A stretch of 51,925 nt of DNA from CAZGKX01 sp964525945 (GTDB taxonomy: Bacteria > Pseudomonadota > Gammaproteobacteria > Legionellales > Legionellaceae): the NCBI GenBank assembly GCA_964525945.1, contig CAZGKX010000011.1, positions 1 to 51,925 of the forward strand, written 5' to 3'. The notes beneath the pieces were generated by a model, which worked only from the letters and a program-made list of their open reading frames with translations, was not told the origin of the DNA and ran no database searches. The translations under genes were made by a program, and so were the position numbers. How positions within the stretch are numbered: position 1 is the stretch's first letter; every line of letters begins with the position of its first letter. Shown here in pieces: positions 24,797 to 34,861 of the stretch.

Positions 24797-26509
24797 CTAA
24801 GGCTGAGACCTGGAATAATTTGATTTTACAGGGGATGAGGGTTCCTCATTGGTCTGAATAGTATGGTATCTTTTTTTAAAGTCCGCCATTTGTTCTTTTA
24901 ATTGACTCTCTGTATTGCTCAATTTAGATTGAATACTAATCAGTTTATCTAATTTAGCCTCTAAATTCGTTAGCATTTGATAGGATGTTCCTTTTTTGGA
25001 TTTTTTTGCATACACATTGTTTATTAGAGTGGAAATTTTGATTTTGGCGTCTCTTAATTTTAGGCTTTCAACATCTTCCAACACACTTGTTAAACCTTTA
25101 TTGATCAAAGCGTGGCGTGAGGATAATGGTATAAATTTATTTTTTTTCGTATAGTTCGCTTTTGTCGTTTCTATACCCCGACTCAAGACTTTTAATTGCT
25201 CGTGAAATTGTCTCTTATTGTCAGCATGCTCTGTTTGTTTCATGGACGCAGAGTCTGCTTCTTTTGACAAGGACGACAACTTTAAATCTGAGCGTATTTG
25301 AGCGGATCTATTGTGAGCAATTTTTTCATCCAATGCAGTTAATTTTTCTTGCGATACTTTTTTAGGGTTTGAAAGTAATGCAGCACGGACATTTTGTCGT
25401 TGAATAATCTGGTTGTTGTATTTTATAGCATCGTCAAGTGCTTGATTAAACGCAGTTTCATTGCCTGTGTAAAACATTGATTCTATATTTATTTTTTCAA
25501 CGTCAGGTAAATTTAAATGATCAAAATATGTTTTAACCTCTGCTATTGAAAAGGGTGACGAGTATTCGTTAAGGGTATGCCCACCATTGATGAACAATCG
25601 GGTGGCAATAAAATGTTTAAAAAAAACACGAATCTTTTCAGTTGAATCTATTAGGGAGTTGCTGCCCCATTTGTTAAAGCTTGCAACTGTGCGTATTTGT
25701 CCCAACACAGTGCCAGAAATTGAATTTGAAAAAGGGTGCACCAGTTGTTTGAAATTGGATTCCACCCATTGAGCGTTGTCTTGAAAATCGGACTGATCGG
25801 AGGGTTTTAAAAAGGGGGGAATTGTTTTCGAATGGGCTATGTCATCTTGAGCGATAGGCATCTCACCTTTTAATAACCCTAAAGCAGAATTACGCGTGGA
25901 ATCTTGATTTGATTTCAGGGTTTTGCCTCGGGCGGAATAGGAATAAATCCCGGTGTTATAAATATCAAGTGGCAATGGCACTATATTGTCCGAAGCATTT
26001 ACAACGCCTAAGAAGGAAATTTTAACGATTAGTTCTAATTTTTGGCGGTCTTGCGGCGTTAGGTCTTCAAAAATCTCGCCTCTGGCAATTCTCGCAATAG
26101 AATAGGAGTATTCAATCTCCTCATCCTCCGGCCGTCCTTTTAAAATTGTTCTTACGCCGTGACGAACGTTATAGTTAAAATAATTAATTTCATGTTCTAA
26201 ATTATTATAGTGTGTCTGTAATGCATCTATATCGATTTCATTCAAGCTACTTTTTAACGTTTCATAAGCCAAATGTGTTTCAAAATAACGCCGTGTTGGG
26301 TCATTGTTTATAACATTTTTATCCTTGGAAATTTGAAATTCACTTAAAATGGGGTCTTGGGAGCATTCAGAGAACAATGCTTCATCTTCAGGTGTGTGTA
26401 AACCTAAGAGATAAAGTTTTTTAAGTGTTTCCAGTTTACTTTTGTCATTTTTGTGATGATCCATTAACATCAAAAGAGCCTGACCAGGTGAGATCACTTG
26501 TGTAGGCAT
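24797..26509 (-). CDS. Large helical protein of unknown function, effector-like
   Basis: 570 residues, no family recognised. Rich in Lys, Asn, Ser and Leu. The region from about 365 onward is almost entirely predicted helix and coiled coil (LTALDEKIAHN, LEAKLDKLISIQSKL, ESQLKEQMADFKKR). No signal peptide or membrane segment. The C-terminus is polar with a short acidic patch (NEEPSSP), loosely resembling type IV (Dot/Icm) secretion signals. It stands alone, convergent with the methyltransferase gene. Real coding is supported by the long uninterrupted frame. Effector status is inference. Confidence 0.6.
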   Translation of the reverse strand: MPTQVISPGQALLMLMDHHKNDKSKLETLKKLYLLGLHTPEDEALFSECSQDPILSEFQISKDKNVINNDPTRRYFETHLAYETLKSSLNEIDIDALQTHYNNLEHEINYFNYNVRHGVRTILKGRPEDEEIEYSYSIARIARGEIFEDLTPQDRQKLELIVKISFLGVVNASDNIVPLPLDIYNTGIYSYSARGKTLKSNQDSTRNSALGLLKGEMPIAQDDIAHSKTIPPFLKPSDQSDFQDNAQWVESNFKQLVHPFSNSISGTVLGQIRTVASFNKWGSNSLIDSTEKIRVFFKHFIATRLFINGGHTLNEYSSPFSIAEVKTYFDHLNLPDVEKINIESMFYTGNETAFNQALDDAIKYNNQIIQRQNVRAALLSNPKKVSQEKLTALDEKIAHNRSAQIRSDLKLSSLSKEADSASMKQTEHADNKRQFHEQLKVLSRGIETTKANYTKKNKFIPLSSRHALINKGLTSVLEDVESLKLRDAKIKISTLINNVYAKKSKKGTSYQMLTNLEAKLDKLISIQSKLSNTESQLKEQMADFKKRYHTIQTNEEPSSPVKSNYSRSQP

Positions 26510-26726
26510 ATCTGACCCTTTAAGTTGGTCGCTTCTATTTTAATAATAGATTATTTTAGAAAAATTGTTTAAAAATTAAGTTATATGTCATTAAATAGAC
26601 ATTGGTTTTGAGTGGCGGCGAGACGCATGTTCGAATGCTTCATCATTTTTTAAAGCATTAGCCATTTATGATCTCACTCGTCATACAGGTTATGTACGTG
26701 TTTTATCTGTCGCACTTGGTATAAAT

Positions 26727-27092
26727 TTATCCATGATAAACACGCGATGCAACAATTAATCCGTCATTAATTTCAAGCACTTCCCCAACAGCAATGGGTT
26801 CCTCTCTTTCTACATACCTCATGTATTCCATAAAAACAGCAGAATTATCGACAATATAGCGGGTAGGAACGTACTGTAATGTCGGCAATCGGTCAAAAGA
26901 ATTTTGCCACCATGAATGGAGCGCACTTTTTCCTTGGATAAGGCCTTTCGTTTCTGGGCATTGTAATTTTAATTTCGGGCTGTAATGGCATGCATTTTCG
27001 TGGTAAAGGGCCAATAGTTTTTCTAAGTTATGTTCATTAAAAGCATCAAACCAATGATGTGCAATAGATATAATAACGTGTTCAGACATCAA
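26727..27092 (-). CDS. NTF2-like / SnoaL-type small protein
   Basis: 121 residues with the cone-shaped NTF2-like fold: helix HHWFDAFNEHNLEKLLALY, then GLIQGKSALHSWWQ and beta-strands ending in EVLEINDGLIVASRVYHG. Family members include SnoaL polyketide cyclases, ketosteroid isomerases and binding-only proteins. No catalytic residues can be assigned. The gene is monocistronic, about 180 bp beyond the GS-like gene's terminator. Confidence 0.75.
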   Translation of the reverse strand: MMSEHVIISIAHHWFDAFNEHNLEKLLALYHENACHYSPKLKLQCPETKGLIQGKSALHSWWQNSFDRLPTLQYVPTRYIVDNSAVFMEYMRYVEREEPIAVGEVLEINDGLIVASRVYHG

Positions 27093-27215
27093 TTTTTTCC
27101 TTGGTCATGTGTTAGCAAACGCATATTAACAGAAAATTATGTTCGAAATATATTCGATAAGTAAGTCTTGCAAATTTATAGTAGTGATGTGATGAACATT
27201 TTGAGCGCTCGTTAA

Positions 27216-27250
27216 AATAAGGGGATTACCTTGTTGGTAATCCCCTTATT
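27216..27250 (-). terminator. Intrinsic terminator of the GS-like gene
   Basis: Perfect 15-bp inverted repeat AATAAGGGGATTACC / GGTAATCCCCTTATT with a 5-nt loop. Read on the minus strand it ends in a U-rich tail (TTATTTTAA), 28 bp after the stop of the glutamine-synthetase-like gene. Confidence 0.85.
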
Positions 27251-27277
27251 GGAGCTTTTATTGAATTGCAGGCGTAT

Positions 27278-28927
27278 TTAAAACATCGTCATTTTTGAAG
27301 AACGTACACCATCCGCTACCGGTGCATCTTGGGCGTTTTGATTTGCCATGAACCCTAATAGAGCTCTTTCAAGTTGAGCAATACGCGCGGTCATCACTTT
27401 CAACTCGTTGTTCAGTGCTTCATTCACATCCACACTAGGTGTTTTTGCATGTGCTTGAATCCACGCAGCTTCTTCTGAGGCGCGGAATATTTCGCGATCA
27501 CGATCAACCTCACGTATCGTCGCAATATAAGGTCCTAAAACAGTGTCAAAATCCGTTCCAAAAGGGCCGTTCTCACTCAGTAAATAGCTATGATCGTTCT
27601 CAAATGATTGAATGCTGCGGGCTAAAATGTCTGGGCCTGTATGAAGTTCAGGAATGCCTAATTCTAGCCGTTCGTCGTTCGTCATCTGATAAAAATTGGT
27701 GTTGATGATTTTAGGAATCAAGCCATGCATTTCACGCTCTTCAACCGACATGTCTCTGCCTTGTTTCATGGCATGAGCCATCGTCATTAATGCGGCAGCA
27801 AACCATGTGTGAGGACAAACCATGCTGTCTGAAGCTCTTAGTTCAATGCGTGTTTTGAACTCTTCACCTTTGGAAATAGTTACGATTCTAATCAAGGCGC
27901 TACGGTTATCATTGCCGGCAACGATAAATTTCGGTGATTCACCCATTCCAAGTCGCGCACCGCTGATGCTCGATGGATTGAAAATAGCTTGTAGTGCATT
28001 CGCATGTTTTAATAAGCCTGCTATGCACAGCATGGCATCATCAGATAACTGATTTGTAATAGGATTACCCTCTGCATCATAGGTTACAAAGGCGTTTTTC
28101 CTATCTGAAGTATCAAAGGACAAGTTGGTGTGTAATCCGCTTCCATTAATAGCAGTATCTTTGCCTATTTTCTTTATTGTTTGGTGATAGGCATCCAGTA
28201 ATTTTGGCTCCCAATTTACACTAACACCATGCTTTTTAGATAATTTTGTTAGTATTTCGCGTTGTATGATGACGTTATCAGCAGCTCTAAGTAAGGTTTC
28301 ACAATTCATGCCGACTTCGCATTGATACTTTGCCACTTCGGCATGAGAAAATCGTACATCAACACCTGCCTGTTGCAAGGCTGCGCAATATTCGTTTAGA
28401 AAATCTTGGTTAGGATTGTTCGCGGCAGAACAATGGTAGTGTGTGTTATCGGCCTGCAGAGCGAATGGATCAATCCCTTTGGGAAATACAAAAAATTCAA
28501 ACTCAGGCCCAACACGCAGTGCTTCTAAACCTAAATCTTGTTCTTTAAGCCATTTTTCGGCAATAATAGCTTGATGGCGTGGATCTTTAGCATAATAAGG
28601 GCCATTCGGTTCTTTGGTGTTGCCCATGACCACCAAGTTGCTTGGATTGGTCGGATCCACATAAATGCGTGGGTTATCCCCAGGCGCAATTTCCAAGCCA
28701 GTTTTATCTATATTCTGAAACCCTGGAATAGATGATCCATCTAATGTACCGGCAATATCATTGGCAACATATTCATAGGAGCCATCACTTGCAAATTTTA
28801 GTTTTGTTGCGTTGAGCATCATGCTATGCACTGCGCCAGCAGGATCTAAATATTGCAACTCTATCGTTTTAATAGAAAGACGTTGAATATCTGCTTCAAT
28901 GGTTTTCATGGTTATTGGATGAGGCAT
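27278..28927 (-). CDS. Glutamine synthetase family ligase, divergent
   Basis: 549 residues, longer than GlnA (about 470). It has the beta-grasp DGSSIPGF (63-70), catalytic glutamates in GPEFEFF (Glu142, Glu144), NGSGLHTNLSF in place of NGSGMHVH, the ATP/Glu region GNDNRSALIRI, and RIELRASDSM. The C-terminal ~50 residues add a helix (LNNELKVMTARIAQLERALL). The family makes gamma-glutamyl amides with ATP from glutamate and ammonia or an amine. Variant motifs and length suggest a gamma-glutamyl-amine ligase or specialised GS rather than housekeeping GlnA. It is divergent from a 62-residue peptide gene 315 bp away. A second Met at codon 7 is an alternative start. Confidence 0.8.
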   Translation of the reverse strand: MPHPITMKTIEADIQRLSIKTIELQYLDPAGAVHSMMLNATKLKFASDGSYEYVANDIAGTLDGSSIPGFQNIDKTGLEIAPGDNPRIYVDPTNPSNLVVMGNTKEPNGPYYAKDPRHQAIIAEKWLKEQDLGLEALRVGPEFEFFVFPKGIDPFALQADNTHYHCSAANNPNQDFLNEYCAALQQAGVDVRFSHAEVAKYQCEVGMNCETLLRAADNVIIQREILTKLSKKHGVSVNWEPKLLDAYHQTIKKIGKDTAINGSGLHTNLSFDTSDRKNAFVTYDAEGNPITNQLSDDAMLCIAGLLKHANALQAIFNPSSISGARLGMGESPKFIVAGNDNRSALIRIVTISKGEEFKTRIELRASDSMVCPHTWFAAALMTMAHAMKQGRDMSVEEREMHGLIPKIINTNFYQMTNDERLELGIPELHTGPDILARSIQSFENDHSYLLSENGPFGTDFDTVLGPYIATIREVDRDREIFRASEEAAWIQAHAKTPSVDVNEALNNELKVMTARIAQLERALLGFMANQNAQDAPVADGVRSSKMTMF

Positions 28928-29242
28928 TTTTTTTCCCTTACAAATTAAACATTAAGAAAGTAAAATCGATTCAGGTAACTCATAGATGTTTTTTCCAACA
29001 GAGTGACTAAAGAGCGAGATCAGATACAAGATAACAAGATCAATCTTGCTTGTAAATAATGATTGTTATTCTCTAACATAAGCTTTTGTTGCAAATATCT
29101 ATCCAATGTTTCATCCGTCGTATGAGAAAGAACTTTCTGTCCGAATATCCTTAGGAGAGTGTCAAGAAAATATTTATATTGACTTGATTCAATATATTCA
29201 ATAGCCTAAATCTCTATAAATAACGCACGATAATGGACGATA
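28928..29242. other. Divergent intergenic region, GS-like gene / small peptide
   Basis: 315 bp, AT-rich, no gene seen. It must hold the promoters of the GS-like gene (leftward) and the 62-residue peptide (rightward). The short repeat ACGATAATG occurs twice at the right end, the second overlapping the peptide's start region. Confidence 0.5.
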
Positions 29243-29431
29243 ATGTGTGAACATACCACCTGTACAGCAACAAATCAGACATTAGAACCGCAGCACGATG
29301 CGAGGGGTGAAATACAAATAATAAAACAACCTTATGCTGCGCCTAAATTATCCCTCATTGAAGCGGTTGACATTGAAAGTGGCGTCTCAAACCTTCAGGA
29401 GTCGGATGACGGTGGGGGATTTGTGAGCTGA
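29243..29431 (+). CDS. 62-residue peptide, possible RiPP precursor (YxxPxL leader motif)
   Basis: 62 residues, Cys only at positions 2 and 7. The middle has KQPYAAPKLSLIE, matching the YxxPxL motif that recruits RRE domains in many lasso-peptide leaders. The tail is GVSNLQESDDGGGFVS. If the core began at that Gly, acidic residues would fall at positions 7, 9 and 10, as lasso rings need (7-9), but the usual Thr at position -2 is missing. No RRE, protease or cyclase gene is in the window; the neighbours are a GS-like ligase and an ankyrin-like protein. It could instead be an ordinary small protein. Confidence 0.5.
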   Translation: MCEHTTCTATNQTLEPQHDARGEIQIIKQPYAAPKLSLIEAVDIESGVSNLQESDDGGGFVS

Positions 29432-29561
29432 TGAAAAACCTCGTTACAAACCCGTATGGATATGGGTGCTGATGGGAAGAAGGCTGATAAATTAACATTC
29501 CTGGAACATTGTGGTATGCTATTTGGTCAAATTATTTTCTGTATGCGTGAGAAATAAGCCA

Positions 29562-31826
29562 ATGCCACTGCTAAAATATAAAAATATTGAGGAATTTTTA
29601 ACACGGGAGCATAAAAAGTCAGTCAGCACGAATTCGGTTCGGGGTCCAATTGGTTTTAAAATTCCTGATTACCCCAGCCTTAAACTGAAAATAATTGCTG
29701 ATGAACACCAAGAACAAGTTAAGATTTTATATAATCAAATAACTGCTCTTGTGTCCAGTTCTGCTGAATCAGAGTTTGAGGACTGGTTTAAAACACAATG
29801 CTTAATCCGCGCAAAGAAAAATTTAAAAAACTGTTTAAGTTTTGCAGCCAATCCCACCAGTCCATGCAATACGATGTATTGGACTATTGCGACTTTGCTT
29901 TTTGAACCACGCACTTTGGGAGAAATGTTACGCATTGTATTACCCGAAGTGACAGCGCTTGTTTCACCAAACCTAATACGCATTTTATCCACTGAGCATC
30001 AACGTCTTAATGGCTTAGAGTCCATCAATTGTCAATTAAATTTAGAGCCCGTTGAGAATTTAGCTGAAGAGCCGTCTTTGATGGCTTTGTCACATTTGGT
30101 TATTGTTGAAAATTACGTGTTCGATGTTTCCTCTATCGCAAATTTTAACTTTAGGTTGCATCAAAAATTATATACAGAATTGTCGATGCTATATCCCTCA
30201 TTGGCTGAAAGTCTATATCAACATAATGATGATTTTAAAACATTGCAGGCGAATATTTCATTAATGGATGAGCGGGGTAGTACGCCTCGTCAAGCACTTT
30301 CTAAGCTCGTTTATGAATTTCGTCGTGGCGGCGTTACGGTGACCGGATCAGAATATACGGGCAAGACCGTGGAATTTGCAGTCAATAACTTTTTAGTTTA
30401 TTTGTCTGCGATTCCTCCTGAGTTAAAATTATCTTTATTTGCAATGAAAAATCAAGCCGATAAGTCATTTCAACAAATTATCACGGATTTGGAGAAAGGA
30501 GAATGCGTTGAGACGGCTACATCTGATTTACAATCCATCTTAAACAGTTCTCTTTATGCCCACGATTTAGATACCAATCCAGAACTATCTTCCTCGCAAA
30601 TCCAAACCATTCTTGCTACATATAAAGAATTGAGTCGTCAAGGTATTGAAACCACCGGCCAACAGGATGAATCCGTTTTATCCGAGCAGATGATAGAGTC
30701 ATACTTTTCAACACTGACAATTACGTCAGATAACCACTATTTTGATTTGTTATTTAACTTTCCAGTACGTTATTACGCTACGATTTTTAAAACGGTTAAA
30801 ATTTCATGCAAGCCGCAATTATCAAATAATCTCGCTCAATCATTTGCCGATGGGGCGGTTAATCAAGAACAACTCGACACATTTACAGACGTCATTATAA
30901 ATAATATGGAAAAATTTGGGGGGCCTGCTCAAATTGTATTTTTTGCCGGCTTAAGTCAAAACACTAAATTGTATACTCATGGATTGAAGCAATTATCCCC
31001 AGAGGAGCTTTTAGCCGGCATGAAAGTCAATGGTAAATTAGGCTTGATGCTTGTTAGGAAACTCTTGGAAACAAATCTTGACCTATTCCTATTATTGGTA
31101 GCGTCTATCCCAAAAGAGAGGCGTGCTTCAATAATGATGAATTATATCAAGTTACTACCGTATAGTTTATTGCATTATTTTTCCCGGGATTGCGGAGCTT
31201 GGAAACAATTCATTGACTTGATTCCAGCCGATAATTTGTTTGGAGTGATCAATTTATCATCCAAATCTAACTTTAGCATATTACAGGATGGTCTATTTCA
31301 CGCGTCTGTCGAAGATGAGTTGTTATTGACCATGCTTCAACCATTGTCTGAAGGAAAATGCATCAAGGCATTAACGACCTTCGATCGTAATGGTCAAACC
31401 ATAATGCACCGTATTGTTGCAAATTCTGAACTTACCAGTCGGGTTCTAGCGTTAATTAATGTACAACAGCGTTTTGATATTTTGAAACAAGTTAATCGTG
31501 AAGGCCAAACAGTATTTCATCTTGTGGCTAAAAATGGCACGCAAATTATGGGACTTTTAAATCAAATACCATTGCCGCAGCTTAAAAACGCTGTAAGCCT
31601 AGTTAATAGGCAAAACGTAACAGTGCTCACCTACATCGAAGAAACCCCTGGGGTGGCACGCCAGATTAAGCTACAAATACCATTGCAAAATAGCCGTCCT
31701 AACAAGCGACCGGGTTTTTTCCAATCGGTTGATACCGAACAGAAGGTTGAGGATGCTGAGCGATCCGATGATTATCCTGATAAAAAAAGAACAAAGACGA
31801 CTGCCCTTGCTCCTACATGGACGTAA
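29562..31826 (+). CDS. Large ankyrin-like protein, candidate effector
   Basis: 754 residues from the ATG at 29562; a GTG at 29511 would add 17 residues. The body is helical and unrecognised. The C-terminal third has ankyrin-like units: FDRNGQTIMHRIVANSEL, then VNREGQTVFHLVAKNG, then VNRQNVTVLTYIE, spaced about 40-60 residues. The C-terminus is charged and polar (KKRTKTTALAPTWT). Ankyrin proteins of this size without enzymatic motifs are frequent among secreted effectors of intracellular gammaproteobacteria; that role is inferred. The gene follows the 62-residue peptide by 130 bp on the same strand. Confidence 0.6.
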   Translation: MPLLKYKNIEEFLTREHKKSVSTNSVRGPIGFKIPDYPSLKLKIIADEHQEQVKILYNQITALVSSSAESEFEDWFKTQCLIRAKKNLKNCLSFAANPTSPCNTMYWTIATLLFEPRTLGEMLRIVLPEVTALVSPNLIRILSTEHQRLNGLESINCQLNLEPVENLAEEPSLMALSHLVIVENYVFDVSSIANFNFRLHQKLYTELSMLYPSLAESLYQHNDDFKTLQANISLMDERGSTPRQALSKLVYEFRRGGVTVTGSEYTGKTVEFAVNNFLVYLSAIPPELKLSLFAMKNQADKSFQQIITDLEKGECVETATSDLQSILNSSLYAHDLDTNPELSSSQIQTILATYKELSRQGIETTGQQDESVLSEQMIESYFSTLTITSDNHYFDLLFNFPVRYYATIFKTVKISCKPQLSNNLAQSFADGAVNQEQLDTFTDVIINNMEKFGGPAQIVFFAGLSQNTKLYTHGLKQLSPEELLAGMKVNGKLGLMLVRKLLETNLDLFLLLVASIPKERRASIMMNYIKLLPYSLLHYFSRDCGAWKQFIDLIPADNLFGVINLSSKSNFSILQDGLFHASVEDELLLTMLQPLSEGKCIKALTTFDRNGQTIMHRIVANSELTSRVLALINVQQRFDILKQVNREGQTVFHLVAKNGTQIMGLLNQIPLPQLKNAVSLVNRQNVTVLTYIEETPGVARQIKLQIPLQNSRPNKRPGFFQSVDTEQKVEDAERSDDYPDKKRTKTTALAPTWT

Positions 31827-32089
31827 TCGTGGGTAAACCACTCTTCTGGAACTAAGATGACAAGCATGATTGCAAAAATAAGTCTCAGAAATTAACGTGG
31901 GAGGATGATTGCGCAGGAATATGCAGAATAATTCTCTCTCTATAGAATTATGCATGCTATTCGGCGTAAAATCATAGAAATTAGCCTCGAACCACATGGA
32001 TATTCTATCAAATCCATGCAATGTTGTTGGGAACTGATTGTTAATGCATCAAATCAATCATTATATAAATAAGCTTGGGTTCTGAAAAA

Positions 32090-33688
32090 ATGCCATTGAA
32101 TAAAATAATGAAAATAGCCGTGGTTGGTGGTGGAGCTGGGGGCTTGGCTGCAGCGAAGTGTATCCAAACCGTTTTACCCTCCAGTGCAATTACAGTTTTT
32201 GAAAAAACGCCGCTTCTGGGTGGTGTATGGGGGTTGAATCATGGCGCGTCTTATGCTTGGCCAGATATGCGTACTAACCTATCAAAATACTCCGGCACGT
32301 TTTCTGATTTTTCATATCCCAAAGATGCATCAATTTTTCCATCGACACATGAAACGAATCATTATCTATTGAATTATGCGAAACGGTTTGACTTAACAAA
32401 ACTAATTCGTAAGGATACATGTGTCACTCACGCTAATTTTACGGAGAACCAGGCGTGGCAAATTTGTTCCACGAATAGTAATCATGCTGTATCAACAGAA
32501 ACATTCGATGCTTTAATTGTTGCGAGCGGAATGTTTTCTATCCCATCTCTGCCAAAATTCAAGAATACAAATAAATTTTCTGGGCATATAACCCATTCCG
32601 GCCAATTTAAACAAGATGAATCTTTTGCAAACAAGCATGTGGTGATTATTGGTAATGGATATAGTGCAGCTGACATAGCTGCTCGTGTGTCTAAAACGGC
32701 TCGTTCTGTCACTCATTTAACAAAGGATAAGAATCCGCCTTGGGTTATTCCAAAATGGATCCGCAATGATGATTCGCGATTGAAACCATTGGATCTGGTG
32801 TTATATAAAAGAAGGGTTGCTAAATCAATATCCATAGAAGAAAGAAATATAAAAACCAATCGTTATTTATCCCGATTAACCGGTCAAAATGATGTAGACG
32901 CACTTTATATCGATCCGAATTCAAAAGACGAAAAGAAAATTGTGATTTCGGACGAATATACCTCAACAGTGAGAGCGGGGAAGATATTAATACGACATGG
33001 CCAAGTGAATTCATTTGAAGACAACTTTCTGTTGTTAAATGATGGTGCAATGGTTTATTCCGATCACATTATTTGTTGCACAGGGTATCGTCCTAATCTC
33101 GATTTTTTGGACCGCAAAACGTTAGAAATGATTGAATATGATCCTGCAGACAAGCTTTATCCAGTTACACTTTATGAGTCAATGTTACACCCGCAACGAC
33201 CCGGCCTATATTTCATTGGAATGGGGGCTTTCCGAGGTCCGTATTTTCCTATTGTAGAATTACAATCTAGGGTGGTTGCGGAAATTCTTGCGGGCAGGGC
33301 GCCATATCCAGGCAACGATGAAGTCGATAAATATTTTAAAAAGTCACACGAAAACAAACAATTAGTAAATAAACCGCAATTTATTAATGATGATTATTTG
33401 GATTTGATTGATTTTTATGCTAAGTGGGCAGGTGTTTTTCCGAGCACTGGCATGCTTGAAACTTTATATGGTAAGCCGTTTATTCCCGCCCATTTCCGTT
33501 TACAAGGCCCAGATTCAAATCATTTCGAGGCACACAAAGCCATGCAATCACTTAATGATTTTATGCAGGATAAACGTATGTTATCCGCGGTTAACACCAG
33601 TTCCTTGTTTGGAAAAAATACCGTACAAAACGGAGAGATTTCTTACGATACAACAGAGTTAAATACAAAGCGATTGAAGCCAGCGTAG
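32090..33688 (+). CDS. Flavin-containing monooxygenase (FMO-like)
   Basis: About 532 residues. FAD-binding GGGAGGLAAA near the N-terminus, EKTPLLGGVW as the second FAD contact, the FMO fingerprint FSGHITHSGQF (FxGxxxHSxxF), NADPH-binding IIGNGYSAADIA, and a late CTGYRPNLDF. Such enzymes oxygenate soft nucleophiles (N, S) or ketones with NADPH and O2. The start at 32090 or at the in-frame ATG 32108 is equally plausible. Convergent with the nitronate monooxygenase gene, with a 40-bp gap. Confidence 0.88.
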   Translation: MPLNKIMKIAVVGGGAGGLAAAKCIQTVLPSSAITVFEKTPLLGGVWGLNHGASYAWPDMRTNLSKYSGTFSDFSYPKDASIFPSTHETNHYLLNYAKRFDLTKLIRKDTCVTHANFTENQAWQICSTNSNHAVSTETFDALIVASGMFSIPSLPKFKNTNKFSGHITHSGQFKQDESFANKHVVIIGNGYSAADIAARVSKTARSVTHLTKDKNPPWVIPKWIRNDDSRLKPLDLVLYKRRVAKSISIEERNIKTNRYLSRLTGQNDVDALYIDPNSKDEKKIVISDEYTSTVRAGKILIRHGQVNSFEDNFLLLNDGAMVYSDHIICCTGYRPNLDFLDRKTLEMIEYDPADKLYPVTLYESMLHPQRPGLYFIGMGAFRGPYFPIVELQSRVVAEILAGRAPYPGNDEVDKYFKKSHENKQLVNKPQFINDDYLDLIDFYAKWAGVFPSTGMLETLYGKPFIPAHFRLQGPDSNHFEAHKAMQSLNDFMQDKRMLSAVNTSSLFGKNTVQNGEISYDTTELNTKRLKPA

Positions 33689-33730
33689 ATCTTAACTGGG
33701 TGTCTGCTACTATTAAAGCACGTCAGATCG

Positions 33731-34735
33731 CTAAATAACTAACGTATGACAAGTATTAATACGCTTGATGGCATCTTCAACAATTTCATCTAATATTTCA
33801 TGCGTGGATTTTTTATTATGAACTAGACCCGCAGACTGTCCCGCATAATTTGCCAAGGCCTCCAGATCCCCAACCATCGTTGCTGCTGGTAAAGAACGAC
33901 TATAGCGCTCAACGGAACTTCCTGTGCTTAATTGTGCAATGCTATCATGCTCACCAGGACGCTTTCCTGATACCGGTTTACCCGCACTTAGCCATCGATC
34001 ATAAGTACTATTACGAAGGACGCGCATGCATGAATTTGGCCAGCCTTTATCAAATAAATCTGTATAAACCGTATCAGTTTCTTTGGCGGCGATAATACGA
34101 TTTTTATATTGCTCATGAATCCCTGCTTCATGGCTCGATAATAACCGAGTGCCTAATACGGCACCCTCTGCACCTAAAGCAAGAACTGCAGCCAAGCCAC
34201 GCCCATCAGCAATACCTCCTGCCGCAACTACGGGGACTTTACCCGCAACTGTATCGACAACAGCGGGCACTAAGGGCAGTGTTGCTACCGTACCCCAAAC
34301 ATGGCCACCAGCTTCCCAGCCTTGAGCTACAATCACATCAACACCGGCATTAACAGCTCGTTTCGCTTCTTCAGCACTCCCAACAGTTAAAATGACTTTT
34401 CCGCCATGCTTATGTATTTTTTCAATAAATGGACTGGGATCGCCCCAGCAAAACCAAATCACTTTAATCCCTTTCTTCAAACTGAGCTCTAGCCGCTCAC
34501 GCTGATCCCATTCCAAGATTAAATTCACACCAATGCGTTGATCAGTTAAATTTAAAGTCTCATCAATTAATTTTTCACAATTCTCTATTGGCCAATTACT
34601 TAATGGCACCATACCGAGACCACCATAATTGGCAACAGCACTAGCCAATTGTGGGGTAATTGCTCCAGCCATAGGCGCTTGAAAAAGAGGGGTAGTTAAC
34701 TTCAAAATATTACAGAGCCGAGACTTTATTTTCAT
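33731..34735 (-). CDS. Nitronate monooxygenase (2-nitropropane dioxygenase family)
   Basis: 334 residues from the ATG at 34735, chosen because AAGGAA lies just upstream; an in-frame ATG at 34762 is the alternative. FMN-binding TIM barrel: FQAPMAGAITPQLA, VNLIL, IVAQGWEAGGH with the catalytic His, VVAAGGIADGRG and GAEGAVLGTRLL. Members oxidise alkyl nitronates such as propionate-3-nitronate to detoxify them; some related proteins are enoyl reductases. Cytosolic. Confidence 0.87.
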   Translation of the reverse strand: MKIKSRLCNILKLTTPLFQAPMAGAITPQLASAVANYGGLGMVPLSNWPIENCEKLIDETLNLTDQRIGVNLILEWDQRERLELSLKKGIKVIWFCWGDPSPFIEKIHKHGGKVILTVGSAEEAKRAVNAGVDVIVAQGWEAGGHVWGTVATLPLVPAVVDTVAGKVPVVAAGGIADGRGLAAVLALGAEGAVLGTRLLSSHEAGIHEQYKNRIIAAKETDTVYTDLFDKGWPNSCMRVLRNSTYDRWLSAGKPVSGKRPGEHDSIAQLSTGSSVERYSRSLPAATMVGDLEALANYAGQSAGLVHNKKSTHEILDEIVEDAIKRINTCHTLVI

Positions 34736-34818
34736 TCTAAATTCCTTAAAAATTACAGTCATTATGAGTCAGTTTATTATGAAAAAACCCTAAGAATAAT
34801 ATCTTTGTTAACTACATC

Positions 34819-34861
34819 AAAAACACTTTATTGGCCTTAATAAGAACAATAAAGTGTTTTT
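34819..34861 (-). terminator. Bidirectional hairpin terminator
   Basis: Perfect 15-bp arms AAAAACACTTTATTG (34819-34833) and CAATAAAGTGTTTTT (34847-34861) with a 13-nt loop. A/T runs at both outer ends allow termination in either direction. It follows the small membrane protein gene (minus strand) by 85 bp. Confidence 0.8.

Noticed and set aside
27278..28927. Calling the GS-like gene glnA
   Set aside because: Length (549), altered NGSG motif and the extra C-terminal helix differ from GlnA; the family is kept but the symbol is not.
29243..29431. Firm lasso-peptide assignment
   Set aside because: No Thr at -2 before the proposed core and no B/C processing enzymes in the window.
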